Source: Polychytrium aggregatum
Lineage: Eukaryota; Chytridiomycota; Chytridiomycetes; Polychytriales
Reading direction: 5' to 3'
Assembly: GCF_025602895.1 (NCBI RefSeq)
Contig: NW_026516283.1
Coordinates: 153,642-217,641 of the forward strand
DNA length: 64,000 bases
Shown in pieces: positions 49,980-60,186 of the stretch (the stretch's first letter is position 1; each line of letters opens with the position of its first letter). A program made the position numbers and the translations under genes. Under the pieces are notes generated by a model. It saw only the letters and a list, made by a program, of their open reading frames with translations. It did no database searches and was not told the origin of the DNA.

Positions 49980-50917
49980 GCGGAGCTGCTGATTGTTACT
50001 GCTATCTATGGCGAGGCGCCGCATGGCTGCAGAGCTATGTGTCAGTCCGCCAGGGCGACAGCAAAGGAGCAGAATGGTACAGTGGGCATTGCCGCAGCTG
50101 ATTCATGAGCGGCGGCAGCGGGAGCAATCTAGTTGGTCGCTCGGAAAGCAGAATAGGATCTGGAGCAACTGAGGGTGCGTCAATAGCAGCGCCTTGAACA
50201 CGACATTCAGGCACGCACGAGGAAGGGAAGCTGCAGAGCAAGTGGTGCAGGAGGCAAGCGTACACAAGGAAGGAGCAAGAGACGGAGGAAAGGAGGGAAC
50301 AAGGGAACGAAGAGGCGAGAAAACGAGGTGGGAGAGTAAAGGAAGAACCGAAAGCAGAGCTGGAGCAACTTGACATGCTGCAAAGGATGAAAAGTCAACC
50401 AAAGCGACCCCACGAGAGAGGCTAGACTAGAGGCAGCCGAGTCCATGCTACACGGGCAAGCAAGAAAGCTAGAATGTGCGAGACGAATATGAAACAAGAG
50501 CAAATATCCAGAGCCAGCAACCAGTGCGACTGGTCGGCACGGCCTGCGAAAGAAAGGCATGAAGCGAATTGGCGCCAATGAGCCGATACCATCGAGGAGA
50601 CAGGCATGGGCATGGAAAACGCAAGATGAAACAAAGTTCGCGGGTGCAGGCGAGGGACAAATAGGCATCGGCATGACCTCGGGGCAAGGACACTGCCAGA
50701 CAAGGCACACCAAGTGTGGGAGCGAAAGGCGGATAAGCACGCAAGAGGGCAAGGGTCGATACGCAAGCACTAAAGAAAGCAAGATGAACAGTAGGGAAGG
50801 CAACTCGACCGGAATGGAATGGAAGTAGAGGGACCGGAAAGAATCGGCACGGCCGCTCATGTGCCAGATCTGAGCGGTTGCCGGACTGGCGGCACCGCCA
50901 GCGGCACAGACGCAGCT

Positions 50918-52539
50918 CTAGTGCTTACTCCGGCGAGAATCACGAGCGGAAGGGGGAGGATGGCGACCAGCGGGATCGTCCGAGTCTTGGGTCTTCACAG
51001 GACGGTCGTCGGTGTTATCGTCATCGCCTTCTGTTCGATCATCGCCGTCGCCCTCCTCGTCTCCCTCTTCTTCGTCGTCGTCGTCTTCGTCGTCGTCGTT
51101 CGGATTGACCTCGCTTCCCTGTGTTGGGCCATTCGGGTTGTGCTCAGGATCGCCACCGTGTCGAGGGGCGCCGGGCGCTTCCCCAGGCATGGGTGCGATA
51201 GGCGGCTGGAGATGGGCGTGAGCCGCCCAGACTTGGTAGCTGGGATAGTAGTGCTGCGGAGCATGGACGCCGGGGTGCTGAGGGGGGACGTAATAGGCAG
51301 CGCCATCGTGGGTGGCATACGGATAGTGCGGATGGCCCATCATTGGCGGTTGCCCCATACCCATCATGGGAGGTTGGGCGTATGGAGGAGCAGTGGACGG
51401 GCTGGCGGGCGAACCGAACTCGCCGTATCCAGGATCAGCCTCGCTGTTGCCGCCGTTGCGGTTGGACATGGTGGCATAGTGGCCAGGGGCACGGCCGCGG
51501 ACCACGAGGTTGACCGACTCGGCCGTGGCAATGCGGACGTTGCTGTTGTCCTCCATCCTGGCCCAAAGCTCAAGCACCAGCACATGGTACTGCTGGGCGG
51601 CGCGGCGCTTGCCGTTGTTGGCAGTCGCAGATTTGAACTGGATGCGCTCAAAGGTGATCTGCTGGGCCGCATCTTCCGGGCGAGCCAGGGCGGGATCCGA
51701 TGGCAGGCATTGACGCAGTCCAGGGGTCGTCTGGGGGCCCTTGTCTCGCTTGGCGGTGTGCTGGACCAGCTCAATGTCGCGCTGGCCGTTGGCGGTCTTG
51801 GAAGACAGGCCGATGTAGAAGCCCGTGACGGTGCGGACGGCATCGTCCATGTCGATCAGGCACGGCAACTCGAGACGTTGCTTCTGCGAGTCATAGGCGG
51901 CAAAGGAGCAGCTGACCTGAAAGTAATTGCGGCGGTAGCACGTCCAGTCGCCCTCGGCCAGGAAGAAGCCGCGGTCGATCTTTGGGTAGAGGACGGCGAC
52001 GTAGGGGCGCTGGTGATCGCTATCCCAGAGGGCAAAGGCTTGCTTAGTGGGCTTGAACACGGGGCCGACCTCGGATATGTTGCGGCTTCGACGGGAGCCG
52101 CCAAGAGGAGACACTGTGTTGGGCTGCATGGCCGAGTAGACACCAACACCGCCCATGACCGGAGTCGCGTAGAAGGGAGCTGCATATGGGTGGCTGGATG
52201 GGCAGATGTGGCCGCGACGAGGCAGCGCAGAGCAGACGAGGATCGGGACGAGGATCAGTACAGACCCAGAGGCTCGCTCCCGTTGAAAGGCACAGAGCAA
52301 CAGGCTGGGGGCAGATGATCAAACGGCAGAGACGGGCATGCGCGACAGGGGAAGCGTACGTACTAGGCGGCGTTGCCCCGAGCCGGATCGTACATCGGGG
52401 CGGGCAGATAGGCATAGGCCGGAGGGGGCGCCTGTGCAGGTGGTTGCTCCTGCTCATGGGGAGGCGCACCCTGGGGACTGCCGTTGGTGGCCTGGGGATG
52501 CTCGGGCGAGCCCTGGTTCGGGAAAGAGGCGGGATACAT
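50918..52539 (-). CDS. Ndt80/PhoG-like transcription factor
   Basis: Exon 1 (52539-52364) encodes MYPASFPNQGSPEH and a Pro-rich stretch. Exon 2 (52193-50918) joins in phase 2 to give 483 residues. The Ndt80/PhoG DNA-binding domain spans about residues 75-260: VFKPTKQAFALWDSDHQRPY, DWTCYRRNYFQVSCSF, RTVTGFYIGLSSKTANGQRD, VQHTAKRDKGPQ, ITFERIQFKSATANNGKRRA, QQYHVLVLELWA, ESVNLVVRGRAPGHY. This Ig-like fold binds DNA in yeast Ndt80 and in fungal PhoG/Vib-1-type regulators of nutrient response, mating or heterokaryon incompatibility. The C-terminal half is Pro/His/Tyr-rich, followed by an acidic block (NPNDDDEDDDDEEE) and a basic end. The target genes cannot be inferred. Confidence 0.92.
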
Positions 52540-53679
52540 GGCCGAGGATGTGCGAGGGGGTCTGGTCCAAGCAGAGGAAGGAAGGTTAGCGAGTGAGCGA
52601 ATGACGGGACCTGTTTTCGGCACCCAAGTATCGGCAAATGCAGCTGGTGCAGCGACCGGCACCAACGCAGCAGAAACCCAGTCCGGGGTACAGAAGAACT
52701 GCAATGTGGATGACGCAGGAGAAACGCAGCTTGACCCTCGCCGATGGCCCCGAGCGATCGCTCGCACTTGCGCTGCCTCTCGCTGCTTCCCGCCCCCCCC
52801 TCCGGCCAGTCTTGACGACGCTTGCCCCAGCCATCGTCCGGCCGACCCCGCTGGGGGACCTGTCCGCGGCGGCTCTGCGCTGCACTGCGTTGCTCTGGAT
52901 GGATCGCCGCGGTGACGCACCAGCAGCCAGGGCAGTCGCCAGAGCAGTCGCCAGCAGCAGTCGCCAGCAGCAGCAGCAGCGAGAGAGTAGCGGTGGTCCG
53001 GGCGTAGCCTCGGCATGGCCCAGCCGTCGTGAGTGGCCCCATGGCAGGCCGCCAGCATGCTCCATGAGACCCCGGCAGGGCCCGGCGGTGGGGATGCAGG
53101 CTCTCTGGCCTTTGCAATACCCAAGGTCATACACCGGGATGCAGGGAGTTGCAACACCCAAGGTGATACATTCCGGGAACACCACCACACACGGGCAGGC
53201 GGCGAGCAAACCATCGCCTGCACCAGCATCAAGCAACACCGCCCGCGGCAGCATTGGCGACAGAGACGCACCGGATTTCCTGTTGCGATGGCGATCGGGT
53301 GGCGGGAGAGGGCTCTGGCTGCAGCAGTCCTCCGGAGGGCGATTGCGGCGGCATACAAAGACAGGCCGACAAAGACGGCGCCGCGAGAGAAAACCAAAGC
53401 CGCTCCCTGGCCGGCTCGAACCGCGGCGGCGCCACCGAGAGCGCCGTCGCTGCGGTCTCGCTTCTCGCCACGCCCTCGCTGCCCGGCCGCATCGGGGCAT
53501 ATGGACTTTTCATTAGCGCTGGGGCCACGTGCGTGGCGGTGTCGGCGGAGTGCGGCCAATGCGCGTGCTCGGGGACACGGTCATGGCGATGTTGCACTTG
53601 GTCTTCTTGGTCTGGCTTGGTCCTCTTGGCCTGGTTGTTTGGCTCCTCGTCCACGCCGACTGCACTCCATCCCGTTCGC

Positions 53680-55786
53680 ATGGCCGGCTTCGTCCGCCGC
53701 TCCGGCCCGTTCCTCTACTCCGGATCCGACCCACTGCATGGCCGGCTGCGCTTCGCCAGCTTCAACATCCCGAACCTGCATGTCATCGAGGACCCCGTCT
53801 GGCATCTGCCCGATCCCTGGGAGCAGCTCGATGCATTAGAGTCCGTCCGGCTGCTCGGAGGACAGGTGGCCCGCATCTACTGTCTGTCGATCCAGCCGCT
53901 CGGCGCCGAACCCAACAGTACGGCCACCCAGCGGCATGTCTCGTTCGACCCCGCGACCGGCGCCATCGTCCTCAACGAAACTCTGTTCAGATCGCTCGAC
54001 TCTGCGCTGCAGCTCGCCCAGAGCAAGGGCATCAAGCTTATCATTCCCTTCATCGACCGTTGGAGCTGGTGGGGCGGGATCCAGGAGTTTACGGCTTTCT
54101 ACGCCAAGCCCTTCGACTCGTTCTTTACCGACCCGCAAGTCATCTCTGGCTTCAAGTCCCTGCTGTCGCTCGTGCTCAACCGGGTGAACACCCTCACTGG
54201 TGCGTTCTTTCCCGATCCGGAATCGAGGGATATTGGTCGGTCGACATGAGGCCGCCAAATCGCCGGCATATCCGACCGCCGAGCAGATTCGTGCAGGCGC
54301 CCAGATTCACTGCTTCTGGCCCATGGCTGGACACCTCGTCCACTCTTGGCACTGCTTTGTGCCATGTTCAGCCTGATGGCTGACTCTGCTGTCGTCTCAC
54401 TTCCATGTCGTTCGGCTCGCCCTCTAGGCATTGCATACAAGGATGATCCAACCGTCCTCTGCTGGGAGTCTGGCAACGAGCTTGAGCTCTCCGATGGTTC
54501 ACAAACTCCCGCGGACTGGACCATCCAGATTGCGCAACACATCCGGTCGCTTGATGGCAACCATCTCATTTGCGATGGCAGCTACGTCCGCACTCGCGGT
54601 TTTGACCGCAAGATCCTGAGCTGCGACAGCATCGACATCGTCACAAATCACTACTACGACGAGGGGCCGCCGTCGTCTCCGGTCCTACTCCAATGCATCT
54701 TGGGAGTGCTGTTTCTGATTGCGCTCTTGATCCTATGCATGGCATGGCTCAAGACAGACTCGGTGTCTTGGATCCAACTCCCTGCCTCTCAGGCCGACCT
54801 TGCTCACCCAAGCATCAGCACCACCGCCCGGATCACCACGCTGGCTATCTCCGGCACTGTCGCCGCCGGACTGTTTGCTGGTCTGGTGTATTTGGCTTTT
54901 CTCAGCCAAGCTCCGTCTACATTTGGCTCTCGCATTCTTCGCGATGCGACTGCTGCCTATGCCGCAAACAAATCGTTCATCGTCGGCGAGGTGGGTCTGT
55001 CAACACAAGAGGAGTTTCAGTCTGCTCTGGATGCTCTTTCATCAGATACCTATTGGATCTCGGGTCTTCTTTTCTGGAGCTTGCGTTTCCACAGCAAGGA
55101 CGGAGGATTCTGTAAGTGTGTCTGTGGTTCTCGAATATCTGGATTGTCTCTGACCCGATCGATCTGCCATCGGATGGACAGAACCGTGACCGATACCCGT
55201 TGCTAACATGTTCGACGGCATGCGCTCTACTCTGAATCTGCATCCGCGACGGGCGTCCTCCGGCTATTACCCAGATACCCATCACGAACAGGACGTGTAT
55301 TGGGCTTACCACTATCCTGGGCTTCCAGCAAACCCCGATGCTGGGTTTCCCCTTGATGAACAAGCCACCATGAACCTCGTTCGCTCGTACATTCCCAGGG
55401 TGACCCCAGGATACCAGTTGGCCACAATGAACCTGTCTGCGCCCGCGCTTCTCTCGCCACGGATAAGTCGCAGCGTCAACTTCAACACTCAGGCAATGCT
55501 CTCCGTCGGGCTGATCTGGAAAGGAACTGCTGGTGCCCAGTTCTACAGACTCGCACGACGCACTAACAATACCAGCACCCATGGTGGCAATAGCACCGCA
55601 GACTTTGTGGAGCTGGGCGACAAGATATACGACAACCAAGGCTCCGGTTCCGTCTTGTTCTGGGATAACATCGAAGCGAGCCAGAATGTCTCGGCAATTG
55701 AGTACCGGGTGCGTGGTATCAGCGACAACTCGACATCGCCGTGGTCAGAGACGCTTGTGGTCACATTGGCAGCAATTTCAAGCTAG
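53680..55786 (+). CDS. GH5-type glycosidase (mannanase-like) with two membrane helices inside the catalytic domain
   Basis: Exons 53680-54199, 54428-55111 and 55275-55786 join in phase to about 571 residues. The third acceptor is supported by a CTAAC branch site. The N-terminal part has a GH5 barrel pattern: GRLRFASFNIPNLH, LGGQVARIYCLSI, GIKLIIPFIDRWSWWGG. CWESGNELE holds the probable acid/base Glu near residue 191. SIDIVTNHYY is followed, unusually, by two hydrophobic helices (LLQCILGVLFLIALLILCMAW and TTLAISGTVAAGLFAGLVYL). Only then comes FIVGEVG with the probable nucleophile Glu near 361. The C-terminal part (about 400-571) is beta-rich, possibly an accessory module (SVLFWDNIEASQN). The start is uncertain: an upstream hydrophobic segment near 53584 is in another frame. 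Substrate (beta-mannan or glucan) is inferred from family likeness. Confidence 0.72.
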
Positions 55787-55798
55787 TGCAATAATATA

Positions 55799-55870
55799 TG
55801 GGACACCCCGGATTTTGGTCATTGAACAAATACTTTGTTGCCCCAAACATCGTGCTGGCCATGACCGCTG
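55799..55870 (+). mobile_element. Left-end copy of the Fanzor-associated inverted-repeat element
   Basis: GGGACACCCCGGATTTTGGTCA and the following 50 bp align with the left end of the element at 27472-27540 (GGGACACCCGGGTTTTTGAC and on to GCTGGCCATGACC). Similarity stops there and no right end is found. It begins 13 bp after the GH5 stop codon. Confidence 0.5.
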
Positions 55871-56440
55871 CTTCTTGCGATACATTCGCCATGTGTTCGA
55901 TGGAGACATGCTGGACAAACAGCTATACTTCAGCCTGGCCTGGCAATGGTGATTCAAGCGACTCGATCTCCAGGTGTGCTCACAGTGCTGAGAAGCCAAG
56001 CGACTCGAGAAGGCCGAGTATCTTGATATCGAGAAATCATAGAGCTGTCCAGAGGGTCGAGTGAATGCACCACATTAGGAGATTGCCAACCAGGACGAGA
56101 ACAATCGCATGGCTTGTCCACTGGAGCCGATGGATCAGGAGTCCAATGTCGCTGATGCCAGAAAGTAACTGCCCCGTTTCTTTCTGGATTGACTTCAACA
56201 TTGCCGATGCCGGACACTGAATATAGACGCAAGTCGCTTGCATCCAGAGCCATACATCACAAAAGCCACAGGTGCGGTGCATGTTCCCAGCTGTTGGCGA
56301 TGTGATTCGGCGTGTAAGAAGAGGTAGGATCCACGTATGATCAGTAATTGGTTTGATTTAGAAGAAGAGGTGGTCGTTGTCTACAAGTTATATTGGCAGG
56401 CAGTAGCTACAATTTGTGCATAAGAAAGAGGATAATCCAC

Positions 56441-56815
56441 TTAGGAAAGAAGTAAGTGGATGATGAAGTAACACGAGGGCTCACATCCAAGCAGGATGCA
56501 AACCTTTGTCGTCGGTTGAAGCTTGCGACGATCTTTTGAACCCTCTATGAATGCAACGCCGTATCGACTATGCTCATCAAAGAGGTGGAAGAATCCCATG
56601 GCTCCTCTGATGGAAGGAACGGAGTAATCGCCCCACCAGTCGATGTGGATACGTTGGAGAAGGTGATCTGCTTTGATAATGGAGGAGATTTTTGATCGAT
56701 AGGAGGGCACTTTGGTTAAATAGAATATGACATGGCCCTCGATCGTGCACATCAAGTTGAGTATTACCCACGCCTTCAACGTGGTGGTTGGTTTCGGTTT
56801 TAAAGTCGCCAACAT
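56441..56815 (-). pseudogene. Ty1/copia-type integrase fragment
   Basis: A minus-strand frame encodes ADHLLQRIHIDWWGDYSVPS and GFFHLFDEHSRYGVAFIEGS. The HxD...G and DxxSRY spacing is that of the integrase core of copia-type retrotransposons. No gag, protease, reverse transcriptase or LTRs are visible around it, so it is a relic. The surrounding 56300-56870 is clearly richer in A/T than the rest of the window. Confidence 0.6.
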
Positions 56816-57312
56816 TGAACCAATTCTTCTCTGAAGTCATATGAGAAGAACAACCGCCGTTTAGGTGCTATTTGGCTAAGCATTTGGATGCAACGTGATT
56901 GCTGCATCCACACCTGAAACACTTGAGGCTTCTGTTGTGTTTGGTCTGGTCACGGGCATCGGAGATGCTTATAAGTCCGCAGTCGCTGACAACATTTGCG
57001 AGGCCCGGTTCGCGCAGGATCGAAAGCTGGCTCGCAGGGTCGTAGGCTTGGCTGTTGATGTCAACAATGCACGCCGACTCTGGGGCCGGGTATTTTGGAG
57101 GCCTGCTTCGTCAGATGCCAACATGACGCTCCCCAAGCGACGAACGACCAGAACCGAGAGATTCGCGACGGGCCGCGCGAGTCAATTCTCCGCACGCCCG
57201 ATTCACCCCCATCGCCATCCAGCCCTTGGATTTTGGAAATGCCTCTGCTCCCCGCCGACCACTGTTGCTAGCTGGAGTTGTTCCTGATCTGCAGCAAGCA
57301 GAGCAAGCAAGT

Positions 57313-59192
57313 ATGCCTGAGCTTCCCGAAGGTGTGTCTCTGTCGCTCTCCGATCGCAAATCCGCTGCCGCTCCTTGTGCCGCTGATGCATCAAGATACC
57401 CGAGCGATCATATGTGGATGCAGAGATACGGCTGAGGGCGTACACTCGAGGGCTTTGTCTCGAGGTTCTGGCATCGGCGCATACCATCCGAGTCGAATGC
57501 AGGCTAACTCTGTCCGTCTCTTGGGCATGCCGCCCTGTGATCTCAGTTGAGCGGGCCCGTCGGCTGGTCGACGACAATCTTTTGGGAACCACCATCGTCG
57601 ACGCTGAGGCGGTAAGCCGGCTGACATGTATCGCATGAGCTGTGTATTGATCTGCTATCAAAACGACTGGCTTCTCAGCACCGCCTGCCGACTGATGCCT
57701 CTGTGCGGGACGCCGCTCCCAGTATCCCGATGATCTGGTTTTTGTTCATCCAACGACCCCAAGCGGGTTTGTCTCGAGTCTCAAGAACAAACGGATCGTG
57801 GCCACCCATCGCCGTGGGAAGCTCTTTTTCATCGAGCTGGACCAGCCCCCGCACCCGGTCTTCCACTTTGGCATGACGGGCTCGATCCAGATCAGGGGGT
57901 TGGCTCCCCCGACGTTCATGGACTTCAAGACCGATGCGACCAACTGGCCCCCGCGGTTCGTCAAGCTAGTTCTCAAGACAAGCAATCACCTCGAGCTTGC
58001 CTTTACGGATCCAAGACGGCTGGCCAGGGTGCGGGTGCTGATGGATCCGCTGCGGGAGCCGCCGATCTCAGAGCTGGGATTCGATCCCGTGCATAGCTTT
58101 CCCGACCTCGAGGACTTTGCCCATATCCTGCGAGCCAGGTCTGGAGCCGTCAAGGGAGTCCTCCTCGACCAGAGCTTCTGCGCCGGGATCGGCAACTGGA
58201 TTGCGGATGAGGTGAGCACATGCCACCTGCATGAAGACAAGCACCCATGGCTTTGACAACAGGACAGCACCGGAAACATCATGCCCGCACGACGATCTTG
58301 AACCTGTCTCTCGTTCACAGGTCCTCTTCCAGGCTCATATCCACCCGTCGCAGGGATGCAGGACCCTCACAGACAACGAGATACAGATCCTACACAGCAA
58401 GATCAAGTACGTCATCGACACTGCCCTTGCGGTCAATGCAGATTCGGATCGATTTCCGGCAGACTGGATGTTCCACTACAGGTCAGTTTCGTCTGTATGT
58501 CTCCGTAACGACCCCCGAGATCTACTCGGCATGCCGAAGGACACGACAGACCGTCGACATGAGGTTAATCCGGATGCTTGGTCTGAATGGCGCGCAGATG
58601 GAGCAAAGGCAAGAAGACGCAGCCCAAAATGCCCGATGGTCGTTGGATTACTTTCGAGACAGTGGGTGGGCGAACTTCAGCCATCGTCAAGGCCGTCCAA
58701 AAGCTCAGGGTATGTCAGGGATCTGAATCTGGACCAGCCGACGAGGCATCTGCAGGCCGTGGCCGTCATGGTGCCCGTGGCTTATGACCATCAAGCACCC
58801 ATACGAGCCGACCAGGACTTTTCGTTCACACACAGGCTGGCACGAGCACAGTGTCGACAAAGAAGCGACAGGTTCTGGCTGATAGTGGTGGGGATACGCT
58901 CACCGTCAGCGAAGAACGAACCAAAGCGAGCGCCGTTTCTGAGGCCGAACAGCCTGAAGACCGAGAGTCTCCGCGGAAGCTGCCCAAGATGCAGGCGACA
59001 GCCAGCAGCCGAGAGACCGAGACTGAGTCGAAGACCACCCCGACAAAGAGATTCAAGAGCGATTTGGACAGCGAGCCAAATGGTGCCCGCCGAAGCAGAC
59101 CGTCCAGGCACCAAGAGGATCTCAGCGCTGTCGTCAAGGCTCAACACGAGTCTCGCCGGATCACTCGCTCAAAGAGCCGAGGCAGTTCTTGA
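57313..59192 (+). CDS. Formamidopyrimidine-DNA glycosylase (Fpg/Nei family)
   Basis: The first exon is only 19 nt (57313-57331) and encodes MPELPE. It is spliced to 57547-57611 to restore VERARRLVDDNLLG, so the catalytic N-terminal Pro2 and Glu are present. Exon 3 (57723-58211) has GKLFFIELDQPPHPVFHFGMTGS, LAFTDPRRLARV and LLDQSFCAGIGNWIADE. Exon 4 (about 58320-58480) adds VLFQAHIHPSQ and, spliced near 58586, WSKGKKTQPKMPDGRW and TVGGRTSAIVKAVQK. The last is the non-zinc loop found in plant and fungal Fpg proteins in place of the bacterial zinc finger. A Lys/Arg/Ser/Glu-rich tail (to 59192) may bind DNA or localise the enzyme to the nucleus. It removes oxidised purines in base-excision repair. 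Confidence 0.9.
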
Positions 59193-59552
59193 TTTGTGTG
59201 GTCTCCGCAGCCCCACTCTGTTGCCACGCTTGCTTATCCCGGCATATCGCTGGCAGCGCCACCCCGAACATGACCTCGTCTCTGATGTGCCCTTGCAGCC
59301 AACATTCCCACCAGCATTTGATGAGCACGCGCGCCTCTTCCGGCGGCTGAAATGTTGGTGCGACACGATCCACGGCCCCCACGATCCTCATGGCCGACCA
59401 TACGAAAGCACGAGCCTCCATCCTGGTGCCGCCCAGAGGACACCGGAGTGCCACTGTGGTCTGGACCAGTCTCCACTGATGGAGATGACCACGGAGCGCC
59501 GAGGAGGTGGGCGATGCTGTGCACTGTCGACCCGGCTGGCATCGCAGAGCGC

Positions 59553-59581
59553 TGTGGCTGTGGCTGTGGCTGTGGCTGTGG
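59553..59581. repeat. 6-bp tandem repeat (CTGTGG)
   Basis: About five hexamer copies in the interval 59193-60186. The rest of that interval shows no convincing gene. Confidence 0.8.
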
Positions 59582-60063
59582 GAAACGGCCGGATCAGCAT
59601 CAAAGCAATGTGGACAGGAGAGCACTCCATGAGGGACCAAATCCTCTCCCCATGACAGCACCTTCGGCAGCACGGTGGACAGCAGCGACCGCACGAGCCC
59701 AGACGCCTCGTCGCCACCCCGATCGTGCGATGCCAGAGATCGCTGCTCAGCACGATCATGCATACATGAGCGGGTGGTCCTGGGTGACGGCTCTGGGAAT
59801 GAACAAGCCGCAAGAGCCGCTGCACAAGGCGCAAGGCACCTCGTGAAGCAGTTCCGGCTGCACAGAGAGCGCTGCGCCTGCAGCCGGAGCAGGATCGACG
59901 TGCAGATCGCCTTTCTTTTTCGCGATCCCCTCCCGTCGCTTGTCTTGCGGGCTGGAGCAGCGTGCTTCCACCACCACCAAGCGCACGAGCTCGTCCACCA
60001 GCGTGTCGCCGGCACCTGCCGAAGGACGATCTCGTCGCCGGGACTGAGGCGGGGATGCTTGGT

Positions 60064-60070
60064 GATAAAA
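60064..60070 (+). promoter_or_regulatory. TATA-like box (GATAAAA)
   Basis: GATAAAA lies about 120 bp upstream of the nuclease ATG (60187), followed by a CCTTG repeat near 60112-60134 in the presumed 5' leader. Confidence 0.35.
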
Positions 60071-60186
60071 GGGCCCTCGGGTCCGGTGCATTCCCAGCCA
60101 TCGCCATCGCCTTGCCTTGCCTTGCCTTGCCTTTGCCAACACCTCATCGGAGTAGTCCCTCTTCTATAATCTCACCAGTCGCCGCC

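Noticed and set aside
50207-50860. 217-residue hydrophobic frame on the minus strand
   Set aside because: It arises from a purine-biased plus strand (pyrimidine-rich complement), has no domain, and lies in the likely 3' UTR of the Ndt80/PhoG gene.
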